From Orychophragmus violaceus (taxonomy: Eukaryota > Streptophyta > Magnoliopsida > Brassicales > Brassicaceae), in the NCBI GenBank assembly GCA_030180135.1, contig CM058239.1:63495823-63559822 (forward strand): a stretch of 64,000 nt of DNA, in the 5' to 3' direction. This document shows positions 8,502 to 19,115 of the stretch, piece after piece. The translations under genes were made by a program, and so were the position numbers. Under the pieces are notes generated by a model. That model did no database searches, was not told the DNA's origin, and saw nothing but the letters and a program-made list of their open reading frames with translations. Position 1 is the stretch's first letter, and each line of letters opens with the position of its first letter.

Positions 8502-11500
8502 ATGGAAGACTCTTCTCATCTCAGCTCAAGCTTGAGGCCTACTGCTGTCCCTGTTGTGCTCAAAGGTATCAACTATAGGACATGGCAAAGGACCATCAAG
8601 ACTGCCATTTGTGGAAGAGGATTGTGGGATCACATCTTGGAGGATAAAACACCAACTGAAGAAGATGAAGCCAAGAAGAAGGATGAGGAAACCAAAAAGG
8701 CAGAAGCTAAATGGTTTCAAGAAGATCAGCTTGTGCTTGGCTTCCTCCAAAACTCTCTTGACCCATCCATCCTTGAAGCTTATTCTCATTGTGAGACAGC
8801 AAAATCACTGTGGGATACTCTCAAGAAGATTTATGGAGATGTGTCTAATCTCAGCAGGGTGTATGAAGTTAAGAAGGCCATAAATGAGCTGAAACAAGAA
8901 GACCATGACTTTACCAAGTATCTTGGGAAGTTCTCTTCAGCATGGTCTGAACTTGAGATGCTAAGGCCAAGCACTTTAAACCCTAAGGTTCTCATTGAGA
9001 GAAAGGAGCAAGACAAGATCTTTGGCCTTCTACTCAACTTGAATCCGGTTTACAATGATGCCATCATGAAGATCCTAAGGGAGACTACACTTCCTGATTT
9101 TGAAGAGGTGTGTTCAAGGCTCCAAAAGGAAGAAGGAAACATTGGTTTGTTTGGAGGAAAGGGGGAGTTGGTGACTGCCAACAAAGTCGGCTTCAAACCT
9201 GAGGAGAAGAAGGCGCCATTTTGTGATCATTGCAAGAGGAAAGGCCACTCCAAGGAGAAGTGTTGGGTCCTCCATCCTCACCTCAAACCAGACAAGTTCA
9301 AGAACTCAAGGGCAAATGCAAACATCTCACAAGAAGCTGTGAATGAACCAGCCTCTACTTCAGCTCAAGGAGGGGAGCTTGCACTCTACACAGCCACTGA
9401 GTATGTCAAGAAGAGTGACCTTGAGGACCTCATCAAGGCTTATGCCTCTAAACTCTCTGGTATCTCTTTATTTTCACATAAATTGCTTAGTAAAACTGAT
9501 CATAAGTTGGTAGTAGATTCAGGAGCTTCTCATCATATGATTAGTAATGCTAAGTTGTTGGAGAACATTAAACCTGCCCTAGGAAGAGTAACTATAGCTG
9601 ATGGTCAAGGGATTCCAATAATAGGTACAGGAAAGTTGAGATTATTTAACAAGGAAAGTGATGCTTTCTATGTTCCTAAGTTTAAATCTAACTTGCTGTC
9701 GGTTAAGAGGATCACTAAAGACTTGAATTGCAATGTTATCTTTGGGCCTAATGATGTTTGTTTTCAGGATATTAAGAATGGAAAGGTTATTGGAAGAGGT
9801 GGTACACAAGATGAGCTTTACCTCCTTGAAGACACTTCTCCAAGAAACTCGGATTCATTAGCTTTTAAATCCTGTTTTTCTTTCAATCAAAATGTCCTAT
9901 GGCATGCTAGACTAGGACATCCTCATGCTCGTGCTTTGAACTTAATGTTGCCTAATGTTAGCTTTGATCATTCATCTTGTGAAGCTTGTATTCTTGGCAA
10001 ACATTGTAGAACTGTCTTTCCTAAATCAACTACTATCTATGAACATTGTTTTGATCTTGTGCACTCTGATGTTTGGACTTCACCTTGTCTGTCTAGAGAT
10101 AGAAACAAGTATTTTGTGACCTTCATAGATGAAAAATCAAAATATACTTGGGTAACTTTGCTTCCATCTAAAGATAGGGTGTTTGATGCATTTTTGAATT
10201 TCCAAAACTATGTTACTAATCAGTTTAATGCCAAGATCAAAGTGTTTAGGTCAGATAATGGAGGAGAGTATACAAGCCAAAGATTCAAAGCTCACTTGAA
10301 CAAATGTGGGATCCTTCATCAAACAAGCTGTCCCCATACTCCCCAACAAAATGGTGTGGCTGAAAGGAAGAACAGACACCTCATGGAAGCTGCTAGGTCC
10401 ATGATGTTCCACACCAATGTTCCTAAGAGATTTTGGGGAGATGCAGTGTTGGCAGCATGCTATCTCATCAACAGGATCCCAACTAGAGTTCTTCAAGACA
10501 TTTCACCATATGAGGTATTGAACAAAGCCAAACCATTTATTGAACACTTACGTGTGTTTGGTTGTGTTTGTTTTGTATATATCTCAGGAGATCAAAGGAA
10601 CAAGCTAGATGCTAAGAGCACAAGGTGTATGTTTCTTGGATACTCCACAACTCAGAAGGGCTACAAGTGTTTTGATCCAAGCAACAACAGGACCTATGTT
10701 TCAAGGGATGTTAAGTTCATTGAGGGGCAGAGTTACTATGAGAAGAAGGATTGGGAAGGTTTGAAAGATCTCTCAAGATCACCTTCTGATTTGGCTACAA
10801 GTTTGAAGTACTTGTTGGATCACTTGGGCAATGACACCCCACGGCCAGAAAAGGCTGATACACCTACCCAGGAAGCTCAACAAGAGGATACTGAACCAGC
10901 AACACACACTCAGGAACCGGCTCAAGCTCAAGAAGACACTCTACCTCAAGATCAGAACCAAGTGGACTTGGATATGGATGAGGATGAGATGGTTTATCAA
11001 GAGGCAGTGGGTAATGAGGAAGTGGTTGATCAACAGGTTCAGCAACTCAGGAGAAGCACAAGGGAAAAGAAAGATCCATCAGAATGGATGAAGACAAGAG
11101 TCTACTACAACAACCAAGCAGTAGCTCATCCTAGTCAGTCTACTTGTTCTATTGACTTGCTACCATCTAGTCACAAGGCCTTTCTTGGAAAGATTGAGCT
11201 AAACCAAGTCCCTAAGACTTATGAAGAGGCTGAGGGTATCAAGGTTTGGATGGATGCAGTAAAGGATGAGAAAGAAGCTATGGAGAGAAACCATACTTGG
11301 ATTGTAGAGAAGCTGCCGAAAAAGAAGAAGACTGTTAGCTCTAAATGGGTCTTCACAATCAAGTATAAAAGCAATGGAGACATAGAGAGGTACAAGGCAA
11401 GGCTAGTAGCAAGGGGATTCACTCAAACCTATGGAGAAGACTATACAGATACCTTTGCACCAGTGGCTAAACTTCACACAGTGAGAGTCACATTGAGCTT

Positions 11501-12752
11501 AGCTACCAACCTCTCATGGAATCTATGGCAAATGGATGTGAAGAATGCTTTTCTACAAGGTGAACTTGAAGAGGAAGTGTATATGACTCCACCACCAGGA
11601 TTGAAGCACTTGTGTAAAGATGGTGAGGTATTGAGGCTGAGAAGGGCAATTTATGGCTTGAAGCAATCACCAAGGGCATGGTACCATAAGCTCAGTCACA
11701 CTCTCATGGACCATGGTTTCAAGAAGTCTCAATCTGATCACACATTGTTCACACTTCCAAGTGCCCAAGGCGTGGTGGTAGTTCTGATATATGTGGATGA
11801 TTTGATTATCACAGGAAGTGATAATGATGGGATCCAGTCTACAAAGGATTTCCTCAAGAGTTCCTTTGATATTAAAGACCTTGGAGAGTTGAAGTACTTC
11901 TTGGGCATTGAAGTTTGCAGATTCAATGATGGGTTGTTTCTGTCCCAAAGGAAGTATGTTAAGGACTTGTTGACAGAAACAAGTATGCTGGATTGCAAGA
12001 TTGCAAAGACTCCTCTTGAAGATGGCTACCAAGTCAATAGAAAGGGGGAGAAATCAGATGAAGTCAAGTTCAAGGATGTCTCATTGTATAGGAGGCTGGT
12101 TGGGAAGCTTATCTACCTCACTCTCACAAGACCAGACTTGTGCTTTGCTGTGAATCAAGTTAGCCAACATATGCAATCACCCACAGTATATCATTGGAGT
12201 TTGATTGAGAGGATACTCAGATATCTCAAAGGATCAATAGAACAAGGTATTTGGATGGGTAAGAATGAGAGCACAGAGATTGTTGGCTATTGTGATGCAG
12301 ATTGGGCTGGAGATAAGAGTGATAGGAGATCAACAACCGGCTATTGTACCTTCATTGGAGGCAACTTGGTGACTTGGAAGACAAAGAAGCAGAAGGTGGT
12401 ATCTTGTTCTAGTGCTGAAGCTGAGTATAGGGCCATGAGGAAGCTTGCAACCGAGTTAACATGGCTGAAGGCTTTGCTTAAGGACTTTGGCATAGAGCAA
12501 TCAAGCCCAATCACTTTCCATTGTGACAACCAGGCTGCTATTCACATTGCAACCAACTCAGTGTTTCATGAGAGGACAAAGCACATTGAGATTGATTGTC
12601 ACAAGGTAAGGGAGAAGATTGAAGATGGAACCATTCTGCCTTGTTACACAAAGAGTGAAGATCAGCTTGCGGACATCTTCACTAAGGCTGCTAGTCTTAA
12701 GGTTTGCACTCATGTTTTTGGCAAACTAGGGCTGGTGGCTATCCATGATTAG
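8502..12752 (+). CDS. Copia Gag-Pol polyprotein (element E)
   Basis: The 1416-residue single frame is the Ty1/copia order gag, protease, integrase, RT, RNase H. Gag occupies about residues 1-300, with a 'LKGINYRTW' copia-gag N-terminus and a CCHC zinc knuckle from C241 (CDHCKRKGHSKEKC). The protease active site is 'VDSGASHHM' at D339. Integrase starts near H468 (HHCC, 'CEACILGKH') and has catalytic D523, D585 and E621 with the 35-residue D-E spacing. RT carries YVDD at 1097-1100, and RNase H has 'YCDADWAGD' around D1265. The ATG at 8502 (context ACCATGG) is the first in frame and matches the gag N-terminus of related elements. No stop or frameshift was found. The protein assembles virus-like particles and copies and integrates the element. 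Confidence 0.95.
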   Translation: MEDSSHLSSSLRPTAVPVVLKGINYRTWQRTIKTAICGRGLWDHILEDKTPTEEDEAKKKDEETKKAEAKWFQEDQLVLGFLQNSLDPSILEAYSHCETAKSLWDTLKKIYGDVSNLSRVYEVKKAINELKQEDHDFTKYLGKFSSAWSELEMLRPSTLNPKVLIERKEQDKIFGLLLNLNPVYNDAIMKILRETTLPDFEEVCSRLQKEEGNIGLFGGKGELVTANKVGFKPEEKKAPFCDHCKRKGHSKEKCWVLHPHLKPDKFKNSRANANISQEAVNEPASTSAQGGELALYTATEYVKKSDLEDLIKAYASKLSGISLFSHKLLSKTDHKLVVDSGASHHMISNAKLLENIKPALGRVTIADGQGIPIIGTGKLRLFNKESDAFYVPKFKSNLLSVKRITKDLNCNVIFGPNDVCFQDIKNGKVIGRGGTQDELYLLEDTSPRNSDSLAFKSCFSFNQNVLWHARLGHPHARALNLMLPNVSFDHSSCEACILGKHCRTVFPKSTTIYEHCFDLVHSDVWTSPCLSRDRNKYFVTFIDEKSKYTWVTLLPSKDRVFDAFLNFQNYVTNQFNAKIKVFRSDNGGEYTSQRFKAHLNKCGILHQTSCPHTPQQNGVAERKNRHLMEAARSMMFHTNVPKRFWGDAVLAACYLINRIPTRVLQDISPYEVLNKAKPFIEHLRVFGCVCFVYISGDQRNKLDAKSTRCMFLGYSTTQKGYKCFDPSNNRTYVSRDVKFIEGQSYYEKKDWEGLKDLSRSPSDLATSLKYLLDHLGNDTPRPEKADTPTQEAQQEDTEPATHTQEPAQAQEDTLPQDQNQVDLDMDEDEMVYQEAVGNEEVVDQQVQQLRRSTREKKDPSEWMKTRVYYNNQAVAHPSQSTCSIDLLPSSHKAFLGKIELNQVPKTYEEAEGIKVWMDAVKDEKEAMERNHTWIVEKLPKKKKTVSSKWVFTIKYKSNGDIERYKARLVARGFTQTYGEDYTDTFAPVAKLHTVRVTLSLATNLSWNLWQMDVKNAFLQGELEEEVYMTPPPGLKHLCKDGEVLRLRRAIYGLKQSPRAWYHKLSHTLMDHGFKKSQSDHTLFTLPSAQGVVVVLIYVDDLIITGSDNDGIQSTKDFLKSSFDIKDLGELKYFLGIEVCRFNDGLFLSQRKYVKDLLTETSMLDCKIAKTPLEDGYQVNRKGEKSDEVKFKDVSLYRRLVGKLIYLTLTRPDLCFAVNQVSQHMQSPTVYHWSLIERILRYLKGSIEQGIWMGKNESTEIVGYCDADWAGDKSDRRSTTGYCTFIGGNLVTWKTKKQKVVSCSSAEAEYRAMRKLATELTWLKALLKDFGIEQSSPITFHCDNQAAIHIATNSVFHERTKHIEIDCHKVREKIEDGTILPCYTKSEDQLADIFTKAASLKVCTHVFGKLGLVAIHD

Positions 12753-12787
12753 AACTCTCCTGATTCATGAGCAGCATACTCTTTTTC

Positions 12788-12828
12788 CCTTGATGTGGTT
12801 TTGTCCCAAGTGGTTTTCCACATCAAGG
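12788..12828 (+). other. 3' hairpin of E
   Basis: CCTTGATGTGG (12788-12798) and CCACATCAAGG (12818-12828) form a perfect 11-bp stem around the loop TTTTGTCCCAAGTGGTTTT. It begins 35 bp after the pol stop and is followed by TTTTTAATGAGG. The purine tract is about 70 bp further on. The loop matches that in A, B, C, F, G and L while the stem sequence differs. Confidence 0.8.
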
Positions 12829-12904
12829 TTTTTAATGAGGTGTTGCCATGATCATTCCAAGTTCAGTCTTTAGGGTGATTCCAAAGTCTGAACTTGAGGG
12901 GGAG

Positions 12905-13350
12905 TATTGATCATGAGAGTATCATTGTGTTAAGATTGTGTAATGCACAAGTCTTGCACAAGTCTTGCACATTATCAAAGTGCAAAGTTGGGGACAACAC
13001 ATTTGATGAGGCGCCAACATTATTCAGACACAAGAAAGAGAGAGAGCCGTTGGGACAGAAGGAGAGAGAGCCGTTAGGGTTTAAGGGGGGTTTTGTCTGT
13101 TGGGGACCACAAGTGGTCCACACCCTTTCTCTCACCTCCTGGCGCATCCTCAGACCTGCTCTGACCTTGTCTCCTCTCATTTTGTCTTGTTTCTACTTTA
13201 GGTTAAACCATCCATGTGTTGTAAGACCTATATATATGTTGTAACCACAAATGAAACAAGTTAAGGGTTTTGAATCCCATTTTCTCTCTAGCTGCGCCTC
13301 CACTCTTATTCTCTCAAGAACACTCATGTTCATACTCTCAAAATCTCACA
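12905..13350 (+). repeat. 3' LTR of element E
   Basis: Direct copy of 7754-8199 with equal length and no difference noticed. Flanked by the CCTTT target duplication. Confidence 0.9.
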
Positions 13351-13388
13351 CCTTTGACTCCACAAACTTGACATCTCTAGAGACCAAT

Positions 13389-14508
13389 TGTTAGAATTTC
13401 AGATACATCCATGGGGATGCTCTGAGAAACAAGTCTGGCTCAAGAGAATGAGGTAGAATAGGAAAAACAAGCCTTAGACCCAATTAGGGTTCTTAAGGCG
13501 CTAGAGAGAGAGAATTAGGGTTTGCGGTTATAAGAAGGAAACAAAAGCTATTCTACCTCAAGAAATGAACACTTAAGCTATATTAAAATGTTATCCAAGA
13601 GCTTAACATCACATTAGGATAATTTACTCATGAGAATGGATACAAATCAGTAATTAGCTAAGAGGTGTTCTAAAAGAAGAAATGAAGAAACTATGTAAGA
13701 GCTTAACAACCGAGAGCTTCTCACACTTGGATTAGTTATGGAAGAACTATCCAAGTGTGGTTTAGGACTGCATTAGCAGCCCACCAATGCTCTTACATGA
13801 GTCTACATTGTGTCTTATTGAAGATCACAATGAGAGTTTAGAAGGAGAGAACCGCAATAAAAGACTAAAGGAAAGAGAGAAAGACTTAAGAGAGAATATC
13901 AAGAATCTTGTTGATTTCTTGTAAGGTGACTTAGAAAATGATACAATGGGAGTGTAAGCCCTTTAAATAGAGTTACAATTAGGTTACACACTCATAAACT
14001 AAGACACTTAATCTCAACCATTGATTCTTTTAGGAGGGAATCCGAGATTTGAATCAATGGTTGGATCTCCTTCTCTCATTTGAATTCTTGTGTCTTCTTG
14101 TGCTGATAGTGACATATCTCCTCTCTTCCTTGGCGTGTTGTAGGTCTGGAGAGAGATTCACGCTTCCAAGAGTGATAGTGACTGGTCTTCACTCTTGTTC
14201 AGCCCTTAACTCAACATGTGACCTTCTTGTTTATTCCTTGTTGCACATCCGAGACATGTATCTGATTATGCCCCACTTTTGCACATTTAATCCATCATCT
14301 TCTTATTATCATTTGGCCCTGACTTTGCACAGACCATTTTGTGCCCCAACTTTGCACAATCTTCTTCAAGGAGTGTTGCTTGGATAACACTCTTTTCTTG
14401 CTTGTGGAACCACCTCTTTTCTTGTGGAACACTTCTTCTTGCTTTCTCTAGGACTGAGGCTCGGCTTCTTCAGCCTCTCCTCATCCCATTTCATCCTCCT
14501 CTCTAATA
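13389..14508 (-). mobile_element. Solo LTR of the A family
   Basis: A 1120-bp sequence related to the LTRs of A, B and C, in minus orientation, with no interior. In plus reading it runs from TGTTAGAATTTC to CTCTCTAATA. The target duplication CCAAT is at 13384-13388 and 14509-14513, inside the integrase/RT-linker part of element D. It therefore arose by recombination between the two LTRs of a former complete element. It keeps the three-stem structure (rc of about 13690-13800) with its own substitutions, so it is useful for the covariation test. Confidence 0.88.
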
Positions 14509-14513
14509 CCAAT

Positions 14514-16805
14514 ACCCTTCTAGTTTCAGGTACATAACACTTGTATCCTTTTTGGCTTGTAGAATACCCAATGAACATTGCCTTAACACTCTTATGATCA
14601 AGCTTATCTCTCTGCTCTCCTGGTTTTAAAACAAAACACAAACATCCAAACACACGTAAGTGATGAATTGAAGGTTTAGTTTTGTTCAATACCTGATATG
14701 GTGAAGCATCTTGTAGAACTTTGGTGGGTGTCCTATTGATTAGATAGCAAGCAGACATCACATCATCATTTCAAAACCTCTTAGGAACATCTGTATGGAA
14801 CATGATTGATCTGGCCACTTCCATCAAGTGTCTATTCTTTCTCTCAGCCACACCATTTTGTTGTAGAGTGTATGGACAGCTTGTTTGGTGAATGATCCCA
14901 TGTTTTGCAAGAAGTTGTTTGAATGCATTGCTTGTGTATTCCTCACCATTATCAGACCTAAATATCTTAATCTTGGCATTGAAATTGTTAGATACATAGG
15001 TTTGAAAGTTTGTGAATGCTTCTAACACCTATCTTTAGATTGAATCAAAGTTAACCAAGTATACTTGAATTTCTCATCAATGAATGTCACAAAATACTTA
15101 TGATTCTCTCTAGAAACACATGGAGCAGTCCAAACATCAGAGTGAACAAGGTCAAAGCAGTTTGCATACACGGTTTTAGAACTAGGGAAGACTGATTTGC
15201 AATGTTTTCCAAGGATACAAGCTTCACAATCATCATTTTTAAAAGAAACAAAGGGCAACATTAAACCTAAGGCACGAGAGTGAGGGTGACCAAGTCTAAA
15301 ATGCCAAACAGAATCATTAACTAGAGTAGAACTAAAAACAGAAGCAGATAATTCAGATGCAAGGTTGGTGTCTTCAAGCATGTATAACTCATCCTTTGTC
15401 ACACCCTTTCCAAGCAACTTACTTGTCTTAATATCCTGAAAAATCACATCATTAGGACTGAAAATAACATTGCATTTAAGATCAGTAGCTACTCTCTTAA
15501 CACTTAGCAAGTTTGATGTAAAACTAGGCATATAAAAGGCTCTTGATTCTCTATCAAACAACCTAACATTTCCTATGCCTTTAATTGGAATCCTTTCACC
15601 ATTAGCAATCACAACATTCCCTAGAGCAGGTTTAACATCTTTAATCAAGTTTAAATCACTAATCATGTGATGTGAAGCTCCTGAATCTACTATTAATGGC
15701 TTATGATCAGATACTAAAGATTTGTGATTGATTAAAGCATGAAAGGAGCTACCAAAAACATTACCAGTACCTTCCTTGAAGGCTTTGATGAGTGCATCAA
15801 GATCAGACTTCCTCACCAACTCATTCTGAGGCGCAACATTAGGAGCAGGAGCAAAGGCTGGTACCATCTCTCTACATTCATTTCCAAACCGGTTTGAAGA
15901 AGTTGAAGCACCAGGAGCACCAGCTAGGGTTGATTCACTTGAGTAATGAGCTCTCTGGTCCTTGAACTTGTTGTTGTTGAAGGCCGGTTTGAGGTGAGGA
16001 TGAAGCAGCCAGCACTTGTCCTTGAAATGCCCCTTTCTCTTGCAATGGTCACATACACCAGGGATCCTCCTCTCCTCTGGTTTGTAAGCACCTTTGTGAG
16101 CAGTAGCAAGCTCACATTTCCTTCCAAACAACCCAAAAGATCCCTGCTCCTTTTGGATTGGAGCACACACTTCATCAAGATTGGGAAGAGTTTCTGCCCT
16201 TAACATGTGTGTGATCAAACCATTGTAAGCTGGGTTTAGGGTTAGCAAGAGAGCAAACACCTTGTCTTGCTCCTCCTTTTATTTAGAACATGTGGATCAA
16301 CTGTTGGTGGCCTCAGCATTTCCAACTCTGCCCACAATGATCTAAACTTCCCAAAATGTTGCTTAAACTCCATATCTTCTTGGCTCAGATTGTTGATGGC
16401 CATCTTCACTTCAAACACCCTACTGAGGTTAGACATGTTGCCATAGACCTTGTACAGGGTGTCCCATAAATCCTTCGAGCTCTCACAGTAAGAGTAAGCC
16501 TCCAAAAGAGAGGGTTCAAGAGAGCTTTGAAGAATGGACAGAACATGTTGGTCTCCTTGAGTCCATTCTTCATCTTCAAGAGCTGTTTCTTCAACAGCTT
16601 CTTCCTCAGCCTTAGCCTCAGCTTCAGCTCCTCCTTTAACAGCCTCACCTTTGGGCTCAGCTTTCCTCAACTTCATTGGAGCAGTGTCGCTTAAAACATG
16701 CTTCCACAAGCCCCTCCCACCGAGAGCACTTTTGGCCATTCTAGCCCATACCAAGTAGTTGGCTCCTTTAAGAGTCACTGGAATAATCACCCTTGAGTTC
16801 TCCAT
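14514..16805 (-). pseudogene. Element D gag, protease and integrase, broken
   Basis: Starts at the ATG of 'MENSRVIIPVTLKG' (16805-16803), the start also used by F and G; an upstream in-frame ATG at 16829 is less likely. Gag runs to a frameshift near 16250. The zinc knuckle CDHCKRKGHFKDKC and protease 'VDSGASHHM' lie in the 16260-15022 frame. A second frameshift falls near 15025 and a stop near 14766, within integrase. The downstream part is displaced by the solo LTR and by element E. About 90% or more of residues appear shared with F. Confidence 0.88.
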
Positions 16806-17003
16806 GACTGAGCAAAGAGGGAATATCAAGAGAAAATGGTTTTAAAAGGTTTAGAACAAAAGAGAGAAGAACCGGGTAGAGTAGAGTAAGCACAAGGGAG
16901 TTTAAGAACAGAAAGGTTTAAAGCAAGAATCAGAGATTTTCAAGAGAATAAGGAGTGTTGCGGAAGAAAGAATAGGTTCAGGAGCTTAAGAGCTCTGATA
17001 CCA

Positions 17004-17483
17004 TTTTAGATTTTAGAGATTTGGAAGAGTTCTTGATGAGAGAAGCTCTTGTACCCGATTAGGGTTTTAAGAGCGAGAGAGAGAGAGTAAACCGTGAGTG
17101 AAGAGAGAAATGAGTATAGGAACAAAGTCCCTTAAGTATGTATTGATTCTCTGAGGTTACAAGACATATATAGAGAAGCTACTAGGGTTTGGTGAACAAT
17201 AAACAAAGCATAAACAAGAAGAAGACAATATAGAGGTAACGGCTCCAAATGTAGAAAGCGACAGGTTCATGAGGAGAGAGAACTGCTTTTCTGCCCTTGT
17301 GATCAGTCTCTGCACCTCTGCTTTGTTCCAGACTTCTTGTACTATGTTTGGGGATTATAATCAACTATTTAGGACCGAGATCACATGTTTGATCAAGTCC
17401 TAAAGTCCCCAACTTTGCACAAGACCTAGCCGGCTCTCTTTCTTGTGTTACACTCTTCTACTTCATTCTTCTTTAACTCAATA
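17004..17483 (-). repeat. 5' LTR of element D
   Basis: Copy of 5859-6336 with about seven visible differences, including TT instead of TG at its plus-strand start. Adjoins the complement of the initiator-Met primer site. Followed by the GTTGT duplication. Confidence 0.85.
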
Positions 17484-17621
17484 GTTGTTTCATTTTGTTG
17501 GTTTGAATATACTGATGAAACAAGTGTAGATTTCATATATCATACTTTGTGTAAACATTTTTTGGTTTATTAATAAAATTGTTTCAAATAATTTTTTATT
17601 TATATAAGTTCAATTGATACA
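17484..17621 (+). other. Host 3'-UTR-like AT-rich sequence
   Basis: Continues the host sequence interrupted by D. AT-rich with AATAAA-like polyadenylation sequence at about 17572, consistent with the 3' end of the gene whose last exon is 5701-5826. No reading frame. Confidence 0.35.

Positions 17622-17684
<63 letters not shown>
17622..17684 (+). repeat. (AAT)n microsatellite
   Basis: About 20 uninterrupted AAT units, presumably length-polymorphic. Confidence 0.95.
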
Positions 17685-17690
17685 TTAATA

Positions 17691-17739
17691 CGGCTTGGTT
17701 CGGCTTGGCTCGGTTCGGCTTGGCTCGGCTCGGCTCGGA
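17691..17739 (+). repeat. GC-rich CGGCT(C/T)GG-type minisatellite
   Basis: Short tandem array of CGGCTTGG, CGGTT and CGGCT units directly beside the AAT tract. Its base composition contrasts sharply with the AT-rich flanks. Confidence 0.75.
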
Positions 17740-17920
17740 TCTAACTATAGCAAACAAAATTATTGCTATCATAGATGCAAGATTTTATAGCACGGACGAA
17801 AGTGCTATCACATATGGCCGACCTATTATAGCTGGGGCAGACATAACCATTTCAAAAACGCTATCAATCACATATGATAACATTTATCGTGAGCTAAGAA
17901 TAACCATTTTTCTTGTAGTG
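17740..17920 (+). mobile_element. Terminus of a CACTA (En/Spm-type) DNA transposon, truncated
   Basis: The segment ends TTTTTCTTGTAGTG at 17920. The reverse complement begins CACTACAAGAAAAA, the terminal inverted repeat typical of plant CACTA elements. Inside are repeated subterminal phrases 'GCTATCA' (17763, 17804, 17859) as in that superfamily. No matching opposite terminus was found nearby, so only one end remains. No transposase. Confidence 0.55.
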
Positions 17921-18110
17921 CAACAACCCTTAAACCAAGTTGACCACCGAAATTTATCAACAACAGAGGTATGAACATTTGCCTTTATCATGATACCCTA
18001 AATCAAGAAATGATTCGCTTAATAAAACATGCAAGAATACAAAAGACAACAATTGAAAGATGAAAGGAGAGATTACTTCTTCATCGACCAAAATCATTGA
18101 TATTTTAGGA
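17921..18110. other. Unassigned DNA
   Basis: AT-rich, no convincing frame or repeat. It separates the CACTA end from the duplicated block. Confidence 0.3.
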
Positions 18111-18802
18111 TCTCCAATGGAAGAAACACACATTCATCATATACGCAGGAGAAAAACTTTTAAATTCAATAGAGATGGGACATGGTTGTTGATCTGAGAA
18201 ACTCTTCGGATAATCTGAAGAGACATGGTTGATTCTCGCTGATTTTTCGCACAAAATATAGAAAGCAAGTTCTTTTCGGTAAATAGTAGAATATGAATCG
18301 TCTAGGGCAAGAATCTTTATAGTTTCTAAAAGTTATGAGTAAAAGGTGTAAAGATCAAAAGAGACAACCATTGGTTTAGTTAATATGTTTGGGTCTTAAC
18401 CGCTAATGACATTTTTTAATTATCTTATTATAAGTTGAACCATGATAATAATAAGAAATCAATACTTTTTCGTTTTGTTTGGTATAAAACAAATCTGCAA
18501 AATCAAAAATAGCACAATATAAAATTTGAACAATGATAATGATAAGAAATCAATACCATATTCGGATTATCCAGACTAAACCTTATTTTGTACTCAAAGG
18601 AGTATTTACCAAATTCATCGTTTACCACCAAATCCATATCTATAATAATAGACAACAACTTAGAACCAAACTAAACAGACACAACAGCCACAATCAACTC
18701 CAACTCCAACCATAGACAAAGGAAAATCAGTGGTAGTGGATTCTCGGTTTAAATCCAATGACAACCACTCTGACCAAGGTAAGTCTAGTACTTCTCAAAG
18801 AT
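18111..18802 (+). repeat. 692-bp direct repeat, left copy (occupied site)
   Basis: Same length as 51790-52481, with only two substitutions noticed (near 18767). The last ~145 bp (from about 18656) is gag sequence of gypsy element K; the rest is unassigned DNA. The Athila H 5' LTR begins immediately after its AAGAT end, while the right copy runs uninterrupted through the same point. Confidence 0.85.
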
Positions 18803-19115
18803 TGATATATCATGGTTTTTACCCAGTTTAGACCATGATATAGATGTGTTTTTAGTGTCTTTTGTATTCGTTTAGAGTCTTTTACAGGTTTAATCAAGTT
18901 TGGAGCTAATTGGAGATATTTGGAGCATTTTGGGACTTTTGGGACGTTTTGGCCGAGAGCTGAAGTCACTGCCTGATTTATTGATCATGCATCGACCGAC
19001 ACACCTTGTGCATCGGTCGAAACACTACCGAGATGGGCCGTACACGTCGGTTTAATGAAGTTATGAAGATTTGCAAAGAAGCCCAAGATAGTTCCAGTAT
19101 TTACACAGAAGCCCC

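Larger units (their letters stand above)
7754..13350 (+). mobile_element. Element E: complete, apparently intact autonomous copia retrotransposon
   Basis: A 5597-bp element with 446-bp LTRs (7754-8199 and 12905-13350) that look identical. The target duplication CCTTT is at 7749-7753 and 13351-13355, inside the reading frame of element D. The primer site TGGTATCAGAGC is at 8200-8211, one uninterrupted polyprotein at 8502-12752, the 3' hairpin at 12788-12828, and the purine tract GAGGGGGAG at 12896-12904. All cis and trans parts expected of an active Ty1/copia element are present. Activity itself cannot be judged from sequence. Confidence 0.93.
5859..17483 (-). mobile_element. Element D: decayed copia element, F lineage, with nested insertions
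   Basis: LTRs lie at 5859-6336 (3', since the element is on minus) and 17004-17483 (5'). The target duplication GTTGT is at 5854-5858 and 17484-17488. The primer site (complement GCTCTGATACCA) ends at 17003. Gag through RNase H is recognisable on the minus strand but broken by frameshifts, stops, an internal deletion, intact copia E (7754-13350) and an A-family solo LTR (13389-14508). About seven differences between its roughly 480-bp LTRs make it the most divergent copia LTR pair here. Coding sequence is close to element F, but the LTRs are much more diverged. Confidence 0.88.

Noticed and set aside
10831..11091. Second frame within the E polyprotein linker
   Set aside because: Lys/Arg-rich shadow of the acidic linker in another phase.
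17622..17739. Microsatellite plus GC minisatellite as a possible centromere satellite
   Set aside because: Too short, and no 150-180 bp monomer is present anywhere in the window.
17740..17920. A complete CACTA element
   Set aside because: Only one terminus is present; no opposite CACTACAAG end or transposase was found nearby.
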